Shown here one piece after another: positions 24,959 through 32,659 of a stretch of DNA of 40,791 nt. A model generated the notes under the pieces. It saw only the letters and a list, made by a program, of their open reading frames with translations, did not search any database and was not told where the DNA came from. Numbering within the stretch: the first letter of the stretch is position 1; every line of letters starts with the position of its first letter. The translations under genes were made by a program, and so were the position numbers. The DNA comes from Candidatus Gastranaerophilales bacterium (lineage in GTDB: Bacteria > Cyanobacteriota > Vampirovibrionia > Gastranaerophilales > Gastranaerophilaceae), in the NCBI GenBank assembly GCA_900548405.1, contig UNSJ01000016.1, forward strand, positions 1 through 40,791, read 5' to 3'.

Positions 24959-25445
24959 CATCTTTCTTATCTTCTTCTGATTCGGTTGTTTCTATTTCAG
25001 TATCTGATTCTTCCGAATTTTCTTCGTCTTCTGTTATTTCAACTTCATCTGAATCTTTATCATCTTCTGAAGTTTCTTCCTCATCAGATTCTATTTCTTC
25101 ATCTTCATCAGCATCTTTTTCTTCTGCTGCAAGAGCTGCTTTAATTTCTTCTTCATCTTTAGCTCTTATAACAGGGATGGAAAGCATTAGTGCAACTTGT
25201 TCTCCGTCTTGTTCAAGATTAAGCTCAAGGGCTTCTTTATCCATTTCAACGTATTTTGAAAGCAGTTCAACCATTTCGCGTCGCATACGTTCCATTAACT
25301 CCGGTGTTAAATTTGTTCTGTCCTGCATTAAGACAACTCTTAAGCGGTTGCATGCTGTTTCTTTTGCTGATTCAGCCGTTTCCGGTTCTGTTTGACGAAA
25401 GAAACCTAAAACTTTGTTATATAAATCTGTAAAAATTTCTTTCAT
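24945..25445 (-). CDS. minE: cell division topological specificity factor MinE with a long acidic tail
   Basis: Residues 1-100 are MinE. The membrane-binding start (MKEIFTDLYNKVLGFF) is followed by ETACNRLRVVLMQDR (the MinD-contact region) and the topological domain ending LMLSIPVIRA. MinE is normally 80-100 aa; this one has 166. The extra 65 residues are almost entirely Glu, Asp, Ser and Thr, with a Lys-rich end. The tail is presumably disordered and could modulate membrane or MinD binding. AAGGAG-type RBS. minE follows minD by a single base. Confidence 0.93.
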   Translation of the reverse strand: MKEIFTDLYNKVLGFFRQTEPETAESAKETACNRLRVVLMQDRTNLTPELMERMRREMVELLSKYVEMDKEALELNLEQDGEQVALMLSIPVIRAKDEEEIKAALAAEEKDADEDEEIESDEEETSEDDKDSDEVEITEDEENSEESDTEIETTESEEDKKDEKKD

Positions 25446-25446
25446 C

Positions 25447-26262
25447 TTACTTCTCCTTTCCCATTAAACCTGAGAAGAATTTTTTCATTTTTGCCATAAC
25501 GCCTTTAGGTTCTTCAAGGTTTAAAAACGGAACATCTTCACCGATAATTCTTCTTGCAACATTGTTGTAAGCTTGACCTGCAAGTGATTTTTCATCGTTT
25601 ACAATCGGCTCGCCTTTGTTGGTAGATGTGATTATTCCGGTATCTTCAGGAATTATACCTACCAAATCGGCAGAAAGTATTTCTACAACGTCATCAACGC
25701 TCATCATGTCATTAGATTTAATGAGGTTAGGACGAACTCTGTTTAGCAATAATTTGTATGACTTAATTTCTTCTTTTGCTTCTAAAAGTCCGATAATTCT
25801 GTCTGCATCACGTACAGCTGACATTTCAGGTGTTGTCACAACGATAGCTTCAGATGCACCAGCAACTGCATTTTGGAATCCTTGTTCAATACCTGCGGGG
25901 CAGTCTACAAGAATAAAATCAAAGTCTTTTTTAAGTTTTTCACATATATCTTTAAGCTGTTCTTCTGTTACAGCTGTTTTATCACGAGTTTGTGCAGCTG
26001 CCAAAAGACAAAGGTTAGGATTTTTTTTGTCTTTAACAAGTGCTTGTTTTAATTTGCAGCGTTCTTCCACAACATCTACAATTGTATAAACTATTCTGTT
26101 TTCCAAACCGAGTAATAAATCTAAATTTCTTAATCCGAGATCGGTGTCAATCATTACAACCTTCTTGCCGGCTTTTGCAAGAGCTGTACCAATGTTGGCA
26201 TTTGTAGTAGTTTTACCTACACCGCCTTTTCCGGATGTTATTACGATAACTCTACCGCTCAT
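25447..26262 (-). CDS. minD: septum-site determining ATPase MinD
   Basis: 271 aa with the deviant Walker A GKGGVGKTTTN (residues 11-21, signature Lys11), DTDLGLRNLD and the switch VDCPAGIE. The C-terminal amphipathic helix (VMAKMKKFFSGLMGKEK) targets the membrane. It recruits MinC and is driven off by MinE, keeping Z-ring assembly at mid-cell. Confidence 0.97.
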   Translation of the reverse strand: MSGRVIVITSGKGGVGKTTTNANIGTALAKAGKKVVMIDTDLGLRNLDLLLGLENRIVYTIVDVVEERCKLKQALVKDKKNPNLCLLAAAQTRDKTAVTEEQLKDICEKLKKDFDFILVDCPAGIEQGFQNAVAGASEAIVVTTPEMSAVRDADRIIGLLEAKEEIKSYKLLLNRVRPNLIKSNDMMSVDDVVEILSADLVGIIPEDTGIITSTNKGEPIVNDEKSLAGQAYNNVARRIIGEDVPFLNLEEPKGVMAKMKKFFSGLMGKEK

Positions 26263-26277
26263 TGTTTCTCCTTTTTA

Positions 26278-27351
26278 TTAGCTGAGAGGCAGTGACGCCT
26301 TCATGTTATGTATAATAATTTGTTTTTTGTAAATGCAAGCTTCTTCCGGAGTGAAAGTTTCTGTCTTTTGAATATAAGGAATATTAATATTATCCGGACG
26401 TCTTGCAAACACGTCTGCTATTCTTAATTGTATTGCATTCATTTTTAATGCGCGAATTCTTGCATATTGGTTGCCTTCTGATCCGGCGTGAGCAATCCCT
26501 CCTAGTATACCCCATACTGTGATATCCCCTTTGGCAATAATTTCTGAACCGGGATTTACATCTCCTATTATAACGAGGTTTCCGTCAGAGGTAATACTTT
26601 GCCCTGAACGTAATGTTCTTTGAATGTATAATGTCGGAAGTTTTTCTGTTTCGCGCAGGCATTTTTGAACTTCTTCCGATGTGAAATCTATTTCATCAGC
26701 TTCGATGCTGTTAGCATTTTCTAATTCGCTGTTAAAGTCTTCTAGTTCGTCATAATCATTGTTAACCTGAATTTCTTCAACAACAGGAGCTTCTTGTTTA
26801 TTTGAAACTTCTTCAACAGCTTCATTAATTGTTTCGGGGACAGCTGCCTCAATCACAGGTGTTTCAATAGTTTCAGCATTATTAACGGTTTCTTCTATCG
26901 GCGCAAATTCTTCTGCGGGTGAATCTTTTTTCAGTTCTTTCAAATCTTTTTCTTGGGCGAAAGTTTGAATAGGATTGTTTTCATCGCCAAAGATTTTGTC
27001 AAGAGCACGTTCTAATTCTACATTAACTTTTTCCTGATCGGCATTAAATTCAGGAAGGGGAACTTTATTTTCCAGAACTGAAACTTCAATTCCCAATTCT
27101 TCTGCAGACAGAACAGTTGCTTCAGAACTTGTATTTATGAATTCAATTTCAGAATTCATGGATTCAACAAGAGCTTTAATACTTGTCAGCTCGGTAGCTG
27201 ATAAGTCAACAGAGCCGAGTTTTAAACATACTCTTTTGCTTTGAGCATCAGGCAGGTCTAATATTCTGCTAAGCTCATAAATGATTTCCGAAGTTTTACG
27301 GGCGTTTGAAACGTCTACGATAAAACCGTTTTCGATATATCCCTTATCCAT
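26278..27351 (-). CDS. minC: septum-site determining protein MinC with a long linker
   Basis: 357 aa, against about 230 in E. coli. The N-terminal FtsZ-inhibiting domain covers about 1-105. A Glu/Val/Asn-rich linker of roughly 120 residues follows. The C-terminal beta-helix (about 235-335: TLRSGQSITSDGNLVIIGDV, GDITVWGILGGIAHAG) binds MinD. GGAAGGG lies before the ATG. First gene of minCDE, with its own promoter. Confidence 0.94.
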   Translation of the reverse strand: MDKGYIENGFIVDVSNARKTSEIIYELSRILDLPDAQSKRVCLKLGSVDLSATELTSIKALVESMNSEIEFINTSSEATVLSAEELGIEVSVLENKVPLPEFNADQEKVNVELERALDKIFGDENNPIQTFAQEKDLKELKKDSPAEEFAPIEETVNNAETIETPVIEAAVPETINEAVEEVSNKQEAPVVEEIQVNNDYDELEDFNSELENANSIEADEIDFTSEEVQKCLRETEKLPTLYIQRTLRSGQSITSDGNLVIIGDVNPGSEIIAKGDITVWGILGGIAHAGSEGNQYARIRALKMNAIQLRIADVFARRPDNINIPYIQKTETFTPEEACIYKKQIIIHNMKASLPLS

Positions 27352-27374
27352 AATTTTCCCTTCCGCAAATCTGT

Positions 27375-27400
27375 ATTATATTTCATGAACATACATGAAA
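27375..27400 (-). promoter_or_regulatory. minC -10 box with adjacent palindrome
   Basis: TATAAT on the minus strand (27375-27380) sits next to a perfect inverted repeat TTTCATG-N6-CATGAAA (27381-27400) that fills the space where the spacer and -35 box would be. No good -35 is present, so an activator or repressor site is plausible. Confidence 0.45.
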
Positions 27401-27453
27401 CATTTCAGAACATCAACGGTTTATTTCGAATTGTAATATTTTATTTACGGAAG

Positions 27454-28428
27454 TTATGCAAAAACGGATTCATCTACATGTTTACCTGCAAGATGCTGAA
27501 CCAATTCTGATTTGGTGATTTTTCTATCGCCGTTTTTGTCAAGTCCTCTGTTGCCTTCATAGTAATTTAAAAGTCTGCCGTTAGAACCTCTTTCACCTTC
27601 TGTGCAAAGTACTTCTCTGTCAGCTCTGCCGGGTAGAAATGTTATTGCATATAAATCTGCTGCTGACAATTTTGCATCGCTTGAAAATCGGTAGCTTTTT
27701 GCTATTTTGAGATATTTTTCGGCTAAATCCAATTGTTCAATTGGTGACATTGTCGCTATTTTTTCTTTAGTCAGGTTTAATCCGCATTTTTTATTAAGTT
27801 CATCAATTGAAGCATTGGTAAATTGAATTAAACCAACGGCTGTTGTTCCGTTCCAGGCAGTGGTGCTAATCCCTGATTCGCTGTTCATTACTGCAAGTAA
27901 ATCTTTATAATTACAATTTAAATTTTTTGCAACCTGTTTAACTCTTTTTAAGAAGTTTTTATCTAATTTAGCGCTGTTTTGGAAATTTTTATCAATTGTC
28001 GGTTTGTAATCTTTTTCCTTAACTTCTGTATTTTTTCTTTTAGTTATAGAAGTAAAATTGTTATTTTCAGTATTATGATTTGCATAATTAGTATTAAATT
28101 CTTCAGTAAGATTTCTATTTTGAACCTGAGGTGTTAATGCAAAATTATAAGCAGGGGCATTGAAAGCAGGCGCCATAAGCTGATTTGCCATTGCAAAAAT
28201 GTTGTTATAAGGCATAAACATAGGCATATATGCCGGCATTGCAAAGCTTTGCTGAAACATAAACATATTTTGCTGCGGCATCATAAAATTAAACAATGAA
28301 TTCATCATTCCGAAGCGGAATCCTGAATTAAAAGAATTGCATCCGCAGCCGCCCCAATAAGGAGTAAAACCCATCGGCATACATCTGTTTATATAGAAAT
28401 TGTTAAATCTCCAGTTATTGCAAAACAT
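27454..28428 (-). CDS. lytic-transglycosylase-like (SLT) protein with an EF-hand motif
   Basis: The first 100 residues are rich in Met, Phe, Asn and Gly-Cys (WGGCGCNSFNSGFRFGMMNS) with no signal peptide. Residues 155-290 match the SLT/lysozyme-like fold: LLAVMNSESGISTTAWNGTT has the likely catalytic Glu (E184), and TAVGLIQFT is the usual next motif. Near the end, DKNGDRKITKSE is a well-formed calcium-binding EF-hand loop. An AGGGAT site precedes the ATG. It lies upstream of minC on the same strand, about 100 nt away. Without a visible signal peptide the route to the cell wall is unclear; it may be secreted by another path or act as an internal or phage-like muramidase. Confidence 0.75.
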   Translation of the reverse strand: MFCNNWRFNNFYINRCMPMGFTPYWGGCGCNSFNSGFRFGMMNSLFNFMMPQQNMFMFQQSFAMPAYMPMFMPYNNIFAMANQLMAPAFNAPAYNFALTPQVQNRNLTEEFNTNYANHNTENNNFTSITKRKNTEVKEKDYKPTIDKNFQNSAKLDKNFLKRVKQVAKNLNCNYKDLLAVMNSESGISTTAWNGTTAVGLIQFTNASIDELNKKCGLNLTKEKIATMSPIEQLDLAEKYLKIAKSYRFSSDAKLSAADLYAITFLPGRADREVLCTEGERGSNGRLLNYYEGNRGLDKNGDRKITKSELVQHLAGKHVDESVFA

Positions 28429-28484
28429 TTTTATCCCTAAAATTTATTCCCCGTATATATATAAAGTATTTATTGTTAAGAAAA

Positions 28485-28513
28485 TTGATTATTTTTTCAC
28501 TACATGTTAAAAT
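28485..28513 (+). promoter_or_regulatory. promoter of the Nudix-regulator operon
   Basis: TTGATT (28485-28490), 17 nt, TAAAAT (28508-28513). The AT-rich leader of about 70 nt carries a TTAACTATTAACT direct repeat that could bind a regulator. Confidence 0.45.
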
Positions 28514-28589
28514 ATATTAATAAAAATTAACTATTAACTAATGTAAATTTTTATGTTTATTATATTATATATCTTAGGGCAGGAAAATT

Positions 28590-29276
28590 ATGATTTTTAA
28601 CGAGACAAAAACACATGAAATTACAGTAGACGTAGTTATTTTAACTTTGAAAAATAATGAGCTGCAAGTTTTGCTTGTTAAACGCGTGAATGAACCGTTT
28701 AAAGATAAGTGGGCAATTCCCGGTGGTTACGTGAGATTATCCGAAAACCTTGACCAGGCGGCTTTAAGAGTATTGAAAGAACGTACTAATGTAGACAATA
28801 TTTATTTAGAGCAGCTTTATACTTTCGGCGATCCTCTTCGTCACCCTAATGCCAGAGTTATCACTTGTGCTTACTTTGCGCTTGTAAGATCAGAAGATAT
28901 TCAAATTGTCACAACTCCTGAGTTGGGTTGGCATAAAATTTCCGATTTGCCGCCTCTGGCATTCGACCACAAAGAAATTATTGAATATTCGTTGAAAAGA
29001 ACACGTGAAAGATTAGAATTATGCCCTGTGGCTTATCAGTTGTTAAACGAAAAGTTTACCCTTACTGAAATGCAGAAAGCTTATGAACTTATCATGGGTA
29101 AAAAGCTTGATAAACGAAATTTCAGGAAAAAAGCACTTTCAACTGACGGTTTAATTGAACTTGACGAGTATACAAAATCTTCATCTAAAAGACCTGCAAG
29201 ATTGTATACTTTCGAAAACATTAAATTGAATTCAAAAAGAGCCCATTTTATTTCTAAGAAAAAGGAGAAAAAATAA
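28590..29276 (+). CDS. NrtR-like Nudix-domain transcriptional regulator
   Basis: 228 aa. Residues 1-140 form a Nudix domain (VDVVILTLKNNELQVLLVKR, DKWAIPGGYV), and residues 145-210 form the winged-helix DNA-binding domain of the NrtR family. The Nudix box is degenerate: RVLKERTNV replaces the RE-x-x-EE core, losing most catalytic Glu. Hydrolysis is therefore unlikely, and a ligand-sensing role fits. NrtR proteins elsewhere respond to ADP-ribose and control NAD metabolism; the target here is unknown. AGGA precedes the ATG. The stop overlaps the secG start by one base. Confidence 0.85.
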   Translation: MIFNETKTHEITVDVVILTLKNNELQVLLVKRVNEPFKDKWAIPGGYVRLSENLDQAALRVLKERTNVDNIYLEQLYTFGDPLRHPNARVITCAYFALVRSEDIQIVTTPELGWHKISDLPPLAFDHKEIIEYSLKRTRERLELCPVAYQLLNEKFTLTEMQKAYELIMGKKLDKRNFRKKALSTDGLIELDEYTKSSSKRPARLYTFENIKLNSKRAHFISKKKEKK

Positions 29277-29503
29277 TGTTAGTTAATATAATTTGGGCAA
29301 TTCAAATTATTTCTGCCCTGCTTTTGATTGTATTTATTCTTTTACATTCACCTAAAGGCGATGGAATCGCAGGGATTGGCGGAGCATCACACGTTTTTAC
29401 ATCACAAAAAAGTGCTGAAAAAACTCTAAACAAAGTTACAGGTGTTTTAGCCGCTATATTTATTTTATGCACATTCCTTTTAGGTTACGGCATTATTAAA
29501 TAA
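29276..29503 (+). CDS. secG: preprotein translocase subunit SecG
   Basis: 75 aa, two membrane helices (about 3-23 and 55-73) joined by the conserved LHSPKGDGIAGIGGASHVF loop, which is diagnostic. Auxiliary subunit of the SecYEG channel. Translationally coupled to the Nudix regulator (TAATG overlap). Confidence 0.95.
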   Translation: MLVNIIWAIQIISALLLIVFILLHSPKGDGIAGIGGASHVFTSQKSAEKTLNKVTGVLAAIFILCTFLLGYGIIK

Positions 29504-29519
29504 TAATGAGTGATGCGTT

Positions 29520-30266
29520 ATGAGTGAAGATATATTTTCACGGAACGAACTCTTTTGGGGAAAGGAAAATCAAAAACTTCTTTCGACTAAGCATGCAGCC
29601 GTGTTCGGGCTTGGCGGAGTTGGCGGATTTTGTGCTGAATCTCTTGCAAGAGCAGGTATTGGTGAGCTTACAATAATTGATTTTGATGAAGTTTCTCCAT
29701 CTAATATTAACAGGCAATGTACAGCTTTTCATTCAACAATCGGCAAAAGTAAGGCAAAACTTTTTGAAGCAAGATTAAAAGATATTTATCCTGATATTAA
29801 ATTAAATGTGATTGACGATTTTTATCTTGACAGTTTTGACTTTGGCGGGGTTGATTATGTTGCCGATGCGATAGACACTATGCGTTCAAAAATTGAGCTT
29901 TTAAAATCCTGCGTCAGTTCTGATATTCCCGTAATAAGTTCTATGGGAGCAGGAAACAGGATTGATCCTTCTAAACTTTATATTTGCGATATTTCAGATA
30001 TTGAAAATAAAAATGCACCGTTTATTTCAAATATAATTTATCAGCTTAAAAAACGCGGTGTAGAAAGTGGAATTACAGTTGTTGCAAGCCGTGAAAAACC
30101 ATTCGTAAAAGAAAAGTTAAGCTCAACCGAGCAAATTGTAACAAAATCAGGGGAAAATATTGAATTTACAAAAATCACACCTGCTTCAACTCCCTTTGTT
30201 GCAAGCTGTGCGGGGATTTTTATGGCTTCATATATTACACAAAGTTTTTTAAAGGATTATAAATAA
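29520..30266 (+). CDS. E1-like enzyme, probable tRNA threonylcarbamoyladenosine dehydratase (TcdA/CsdL)
   Basis: 248 aa with an N-terminal ThiF/MoeB-type Rossmann fold: FGLGGVGGFCAESLARAGIG (near 29-48), IDFDEVSPSNINRQ and DYVADAIDTMRSKIEL. The length, the absence of the CxxC zinc pair and the FWGKENQKLLS start fit TcdA, which cyclises t6A37 in tRNA using ATP. There is no clear Shine-Dalgarno; it follows secG closely and is probably reached by coupling. Confidence 0.85.
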   Translation: MSEDIFSRNELFWGKENQKLLSTKHAAVFGLGGVGGFCAESLARAGIGELTIIDFDEVSPSNINRQCTAFHSTIGKSKAKLFEARLKDIYPDIKLNVIDDFYLDSFDFGGVDYVADAIDTMRSKIELLKSCVSSDIPVISSMGAGNRIDPSKLYICDISDIENKNAPFISNIIYQLKKRGVESGITVVASREKPFVKEKLSSTEQIVTKSGENIEFTKITPASTPFVASCAGIFMASYITQSFLKDYK

Positions 30267-30267
30267 A

Positions 30268-30969
30268 ATGAATATATTGGTAACAGGAGCATCAAAAGGC
30301 ATAGGAAATGCAATAGCAAAGGAACTTGAAAAGTCAGGCAACTTATATGTTACGGGTAGAAATGAAGAAGCTCTTAGAGAATGTATCTGTAAAGATTACT
30401 GCGTTTGCGATTTGGCTAACGACATTGAAATTCTTGCTGAATTCATTGAAAAAAATAAAATTGATATACTGATAAATAACGCAGGCGAATATATTTATGG
30501 CGCTTTGGAAACTATGAGTACAAATGATATTCAGCGAATTTATCAGACTAATTTAATTTCACCGGCATATCTTATTTCTAAAGCAATCCCTGCCATGAAA
30601 AACAATAAATGGGGAAGAATAATTAATATAGGCTCTATTTCAGGTGTAATGGGAGAAGCTTATGCCAGTCTGTATTCATCATCAAAAGCAGGACTTATAG
30701 GTTTAACTAAAGCTTTGGCTCTTGAACTTGCAGAATATAATATTACGGTTAACACAATCAATCCCGGTTGGGTTGAAACTGAGTTAGGAATGAACTCCAT
30801 TGATGAGAGTGAATTTTCAAAAGATGAAATTATTGAATGCATTCCGCAAAAACGTTTTGTAAAGCCCGAAGAAGTCGCAAAGCTTTGCAAATATTTAATT
30901 TCAGAAGATGCAAAAGGAATTACGGGACAATCAATAAATCTTTGTGCAGGATTAAGTGTAGGTATTTAA
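30268..30969 (+). CDS. short-chain dehydrogenase/reductase
   Basis: 233 aa NAD(P)-dependent classical SDR: TGASKGIG (6-13), DILINNAG, catalytic Ser in NIGSISG and YSSSK (Tyr and Lys). The closest general type is 3-oxoacyl-ACP reductase, but the substrate cannot be assigned. AAGGA lies about 13 nt upstream. One nucleotide separates it from tcdA. Confidence 0.9.
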   Translation: MNILVTGASKGIGNAIAKELEKSGNLYVTGRNEEALRECICKDYCVCDLANDIEILAEFIEKNKIDILINNAGEYIYGALETMSTNDIQRIYQTNLISPAYLISKAIPAMKNNKWGRIINIGSISGVMGEAYASLYSSSKAGLIGLTKALALELAEYNITVNTINPGWVETELGMNSIDESEFSKDEIIECIPQKRFVKPEEVAKLCKYLISEDAKGITGQSINLCAGLSVGI

Positions 30970-30970
30970 C

Positions 30971-31606
30971 ATGTGTCATTATATAGTGAATAAAAAGCTG
31001 GTTTATTATATTGAAACTATGATTATACCTCGTTATGCAGACTTTGATAAAGGTCATAATCTTGAACATGTTAATACGGTTATCAATGAAAGTTTAAAAC
31101 TTGCTGCCGAATGTAATGAAAACCTTGAGTATGCTTATGTTGTAGCTGCTTATCATGACTTAGGTCTTTGTGAAGGCAGAGAATTTCATCATATAGCTTC
31201 GGGGAAAATATTAGAGGCTGATAGCCGCTTGCGGGAATGGTTTTCAGATAAAGAAATTAAATTAATGAAAGAAGCAGTAGAGGATCATCGGGCTTCTTCA
31301 AAAAATCCTCCGAGAAGTATTTACGGAAAAATTGCAGCTGAAGCAGACAGGGATATTGTGCCGCTGAAGATAATCAAACGCACAATTCAATATTCAATTA
31401 AAAACAACCCCTCTCCTGATAAAGAATCACATTGGAACGATTTAGTTACGCATATGGCTGAAAAATATTCTGAAAACGGATATATGAAATTATGGTTTAA
31501 AAATTCAAAAAATGCCGTTCGCTTGAAAGAACTTAGAACAATTATTGCAGATGAAAAGCATTTGCGTGAAATTTTTGAAGATTTATATGCTAAAGAATTT
31601 TGTTAA
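30971..31606 (+). CDS. HD-domain phosphohydrolase
   Basis: 211 aa with the HD metal-binding pattern: GHNLEHVN (first His), AAYHDLGL (the HD pair, near residue 57) and EAVEDHRASS (further His/Asp). Likely cleaves phosphate monoesters or nucleotides; the substrate is unknown. It follows the SDR gene by one base and overlaps the convergent GT9 gene by 17 bp. Confidence 0.88.
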   Translation: MCHYIVNKKLVYYIETMIIPRYADFDKGHNLEHVNTVINESLKLAAECNENLEYAYVVAAYHDLGLCEGREFHHIASGKILEADSRLREWFSDKEIKLMKEAVEDHRASSKNPPRSIYGKIAAEADRDIVPLKIIKRTIQYSIKNNPSPDKESHWNDLVTHMAEKYSENGYMKLWFKNSKNAVRLKELRTIIADEKHLREIFEDLYAKEFC

Positions 31607-32567
31607 CTATCTCTTGAGCTGTCATTTTTAAACAATCTAATTTATCGCATGTTGTCTGGCGATGCTCCCAAAGGCAAGGCTTGATGGGACAGTTATCATT
31701 AGCTTTAAGCGGGATAACATTTTCTGATTGCGGGATTAATTTTTTATCATCTGTCGGTCCGAAAATAACGTAAGTTTTTGTTTTTACTGCTACGCCTATA
31801 TGCAGAGGAGCCGAATCAGAGCAGATAAATTTTTCCGATTTCGCAATAAGCTCACCCAAATCTTTAAGGCTGTGTGTTTTTCCGAAATAATCTTCAAAAT
31901 TATTATTTTTAATATTTTTATGTATTGTTTCAATGCATTCTTTGTCGTCAGGACCGCCTGTGAGAATTACTCTTTTACCGTTTTCCAGCAGCAAATCAAC
32001 GATTTGAGCCCAAGTTTCTGCGGAAATTGTTTTAATCATGCCTTTTTGAATACTCATTTTACTAACACCCGGGTGGATTAATATTGAATTCGGGATTTTT
32101 TCCTGCGGTTCAACATTTATCTCAGGTAATTCGGTTTTGTAATCAGTTACAGGAGATACTAAATCATGATACATTGCACAAGCGTACTGGTTTTTATTTA
32201 ACGGAACAGCTTTAGTCAATAAAATTTCGCTTAATTTGCCTGTGTTATACCCGTAACGTTTTTTAATACCTGTTAGTGTCAAAAGGATACTGATTAATTT
32301 GTTTCCGCCTGATGAAACAACCATATCAAAATGACCTTTACGTGCCAAATACACAAGTTTTAACAGTTCTATATATTTATTTTTACCTTTTACGTCTATT
32401 AAAAATAAATCATCAATAATGTTGGTTAAAGATTTAACGCCTTTACTTCTCGGCTCAAGTGCAAGAGTTATTTTTGAGTTCGGGAATTCTTTTTTTAATG
32501 ATATAAGTGCAGGAAGGAAAAATATTTCATCACCTATTCCGCCAAAGTTTATTGCTAATATGTTCAT
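31590..32567 (-). CDS. family 9 glycosyltransferase (heptosyltransferase-like)
   Basis: 325 aa. MNILAINFGGIGDEIFFLPA is the family N-terminus. ILIHPGVSKMSIQKG and FICSDSAPLHIGVAVKTKTY/VIFGPTDDKKLIP are the GT9 donor-site motifs. Such enzymes add heptose or related sugars to lipopolysaccharide cores. I start at ATG 32567 instead of five codons upstream. TATAAT (32574-32579, minus strand) ends exactly 6 nt before this ATG, and no Shine-Dalgarno is present, so the message is probably leaderless. Divergent from comM. Confidence 0.9.
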   Translation of the reverse strand: MNILAINFGGIGDEIFFLPALISLKKEFPNSKITLALEPRSKGVKSLTNIIDDLFLIDVKGKNKYIELLKLVYLARKGHFDMVVSSGGNKLISILLTLTGIKKRYGYNTGKLSEILLTKAVPLNKNQYACAMYHDLVSPVTDYKTELPEINVEPQEKIPNSILIHPGVSKMSIQKGMIKTISAETWAQIVDLLLENGKRVILTGGPDDKECIETIHKNIKNNNFEDYFGKTHSLKDLGELIAKSEKFICSDSAPLHIGVAVKTKTYVIFGPTDDKKLIPQSENVIPLKANDNCPIKPCLWEHRQTTCDKLDCLKMTAQEIVNKIL

Positions 32568-32625
32568 AATCAGATTATACAATAAAAATATTTTGTTTAT
32601 AATTATTTTTAATTTAATTTCTGTT

Positions 32626-32653
32626 TTGTCACAAATTATGTTTGTAGTAATAT
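32626..32653 (+). promoter_or_regulatory. comM promoter, apparently leaderless
   Basis: TTGTCA (32626-32631), 16 nt, TAATAT (32648-32653), then 6 nt to the ATG at 32660. The -10 match is moderate. Confidence 0.4.
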
Positions 32654-32659
32654 AAATCT

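Noticed and set aside
15871..25395. Many plus-strand ORFs of 60-160 codons opposite the ribosomal and min genes
   Set aside because: They lie antisense to clearly assigned genes, lack RBSs and have compositions expected of reverse-strand shadows.
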